Shown piece by piece: positions 62,756-64,000 of a stretch of 64,000 bases of DNA (its first letter is position 1; each line of letters begins with the position of its first letter). The stretch covers positions 1,364,001 to 1,428,000 of the forward strand of contig NZ_CP017990.1 in NCBI RefSeq assembly GCF_002208095.1, read 5' to 3'. The notes below the pieces were generated by a model that worked only from the letters and a program-made list of their open reading frames with translations, did no database searches and was not told the DNA's origin. This DNA is from Enterobacter cloacae complex sp. ECNIH7. GTDB taxonomy: Bacteria; Pseudomonadota; Gammaproteobacteria; Enterobacterales; Enterobacteriaceae. A program made the position numbers and the translations under genes.

Positions 62756-64000
62756 TTAGCCAACGACCAGATTGAGCAGTTTACCCGGTACGTAGATCAC
62801 TTTACGTACGGTAACGCCCTCAAGATATTTTGCGACCAGAGGTTCCTGGCCCGCGCGCTCGCGAACCTGTTCTTCGGTTGCATCGACCGCCACGGTAATT
62901 TTACCGCGGACTTTGCCGTTTACCTGGACCACAACCAGCGTCGTGTTTTCAACCATCGCTGATTCGTCAGCCTGCGGCCACGGCGCGTTGTCGATATCGC
63001 CTTCGCCTTTCAGCTCCTGCCACAGGGTGAAGCTGACGTGCGGAGTGAACGGGTTCAGCATGCGAACAACAGCAAGCAGCGCTTCACGCATTAAGGCACG
63101 ATCCTGCTCGCCGTCCTGCGGAGCCTTCGCCAGCTTGTTCATCAGTTCCATAATAGCCGCAATTGCGGTATTGAAGGTCTGACGACGACCAATATCATCG
63201 GTCACTTTCGCAATCGTTTTATGAACATCGCGACGCAGCGCCTGCTGATCTTCAGTCAGTGCGGCGGCGTTCAGCGCCGGGGCATCGCCCAGTGCAGTGT
63301 GTTCGTAAACCAGTTTCCAGACGCGTTTCAGGAAGCGGTTCGCCCCTTCCACGCCGGACTCCTGCCATTCCAGGGTCATGTCCGCCGGAGAGGCAAACAT
63401 CATGAACAGACGCACGGTATCCGCACCGTAACGCTCAACCATCACCTGCGGATCGATACCGTTGTTTTTCGACTTGGACATCTTGCTCATGCCGGTGTAG
63501 ACCAGTTCATGACCTTCGGCGTCTTTCGCCTTAACGATACGGCCCTTCTCGTCACGCTCGACGATCGCATCAACCGGTGAAACCCAGTTACGCTCGCCGT
63601 TGGCACCAACATAATAGAACGCATCTGCCAGCACCATGCCCTGACACAGCAGCTGTTTTGCTGGTTCGTCAGAGTTCACCATGCCTGCATCGCGCATCAG
63701 TTTGTGGAAGAAGCGGAAGTAGAGCAGGTGCATGATGGCGTGTTCGATGCCGCCGATATAGATATCAACCGGCAGCCAGTAGTTTGCCGCATCGGAATCG
63801 AGCATACCGTCCTGATACTGCGGGCAGGTGTAGCGCGCATAGTACCAGGATGACTCCATAAAGGTGTCAAAGGTGTCGGTTTCACGCAGCGCAGGCTGTC
63901 CGTTAACGGTGGTTTTTGCCCACTCAGGATCGGCTTTAATCGGGCTGGTGATACCGTCCATGACCACGTCTTCCGGCAGGATCACCGGGAGCTGATCTTC
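62756..64000 (-). CDS. leuS: Leucyl-tRNA synthetase, N-terminal part outside the window
   Basis: The C-terminal 414 codons of a class I synthetase; E. coli LeuS has 860 aa. Visible are [11 protein letters not shown], the KMSKS loop ([12 protein letters not shown]), anticodon-binding helices and the C-terminal domain ([20 protein letters not shown]). It charges tRNA-Leu; the editing domain and HIGH motif lie off the right edge. It precedes lptE by 14 bp. Confidence 0.99.
   Translation of the reverse strand, partial: EDQLPVILPEDVVMDGITSPIKADPEWAKTTVNGQPALRETDTFDTFMESSWYYARYTCPQYQDGMLDSDAANYWLPVDIYIGGIEHAIMHLLYFRFFHKLMRDAGMVNSDEPAKQLLCQGMVLADAFYYVGANGERNWVSPVDAIVERDEKGRIVKAKDAEGHELVYTGMSKMSKSKNNGIDPQVMVERYGADTVRLFMMFASPADMTLEWQESGVEGANRFLKRVWKLVYEHTALGDAPALNAAALTEDQQALRRDVHKTIAKVTDDIGRRQTFNTAIAAIMELMNKLAKAPQDGEQDRALMREALLAVVRMLNPFTPHVSFTLWQELKGEGDIDNAPWPQADESAMVENTTLVVVQVNGKVRGKITVAVDATEEQVRERAGQEPLVAKYLEGVTVRKVIYVPGKLLNLVVG

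Overview
The window is a piece of an enterobacterial chromosome. It holds most of a lambdoid, HK97-like siphovirus prophage (about 1-38,100), followed by an E. coli-like core block (about 38,140-64,000). The core order ahpC-ahpF-uspG-ybdR-rnk-rna-dcuC-pagP-cspE-crcB-ybeM-tatE-lipA-ybeF-lipB-ybeD-dacA-rlpA-mrdB-mrdA-rlmH-rsfS-nadD-holA-lptE-leuS, with protein lengths nearly equal to E. coli, points to Enterobacteriaceae. The citrate-fermentation cluster that lies between rna and dcuC in E. coli is absent, dsbG is absent beside ahpC, and a flavin-reductase-family gene lies between rnk and rna. This fits Enterobacter or a close relative better than E. coli; the genus is an inference.

Prophage layout. 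Late genes are on the minus strand and are read leftwards from a Q-type late promoter near 27.6 kb: holins, GH19 endolysin, nested spanins, two glycosyltransferase genes with an HNH-AP2 endonuclease gene between them, a packaging HNH gene, a candidate cos region, terminase small and large subunits, portal, ClpP-like protease, HK97-fold capsid, connector and tail genes, tape measure, M/L/K/I/J tail-tip genes, a DUF6453-like protein and an S74 tail fibre. A truncated dinI-like gene is cut by the left edge, so the left prophage end lies outside. The early rightward-type operon (minus strand) is cro-like, a 26-aa ORF, an O-like initiator with iterons inside its gene, a DnaC-like loader, DnaB-like helicase and antiterminator Q. 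The plus-strand early operon runs from pL through small unknown genes, a ParE-like gene, an ORF6N regulator and xis to int. The cI repressor is on the plus strand between pR/pRM and pL, with an 11-bp operator family repeated at both promoters.

Three plus-strand genes oppose the late operon: 12256-12675, 24404-24754 and 26645-27565. Two of them (12256-12675 and 26645-27565) are visibly AT-rich, and each of the three has a hairpin just beyond its stop codon. They have moron architecture and are the best candidates for undescribed prophage functions such as superinfection exclusion or defence. The glycosyltransferase pair next to the packaging genes is the other unusual module.

The prophage is integrated in the LysR-family gene ybdO: int ends at 38105 and a 5' fragment of ybdO (first about 105 codons) begins at once on the other side.

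Core region. The block covers peroxide defence (ahpCF), stress proteins, RNase I, anaerobic C4-dicarboxylate transport (dcuC, with a candidate FNR box), lipid A palmitoylation (pagP, with a PhoP box that fixes its start), an RNA chaperone (cspE, with a hairpin-U-tract just upstream), fluoride export, Tat export, lipoate synthesis and attachment, the rod-shape/peptidoglycan operon (dacA, rlpA, mrdB, mrdA), ribosome factors (rlmH, rsfS), NAD synthesis, DNA polymerase III delta, LPS transport (lptE) and the C-terminal part of leuS cut by the right edge. Two membrane microproteins of 28-29 aa are also present.
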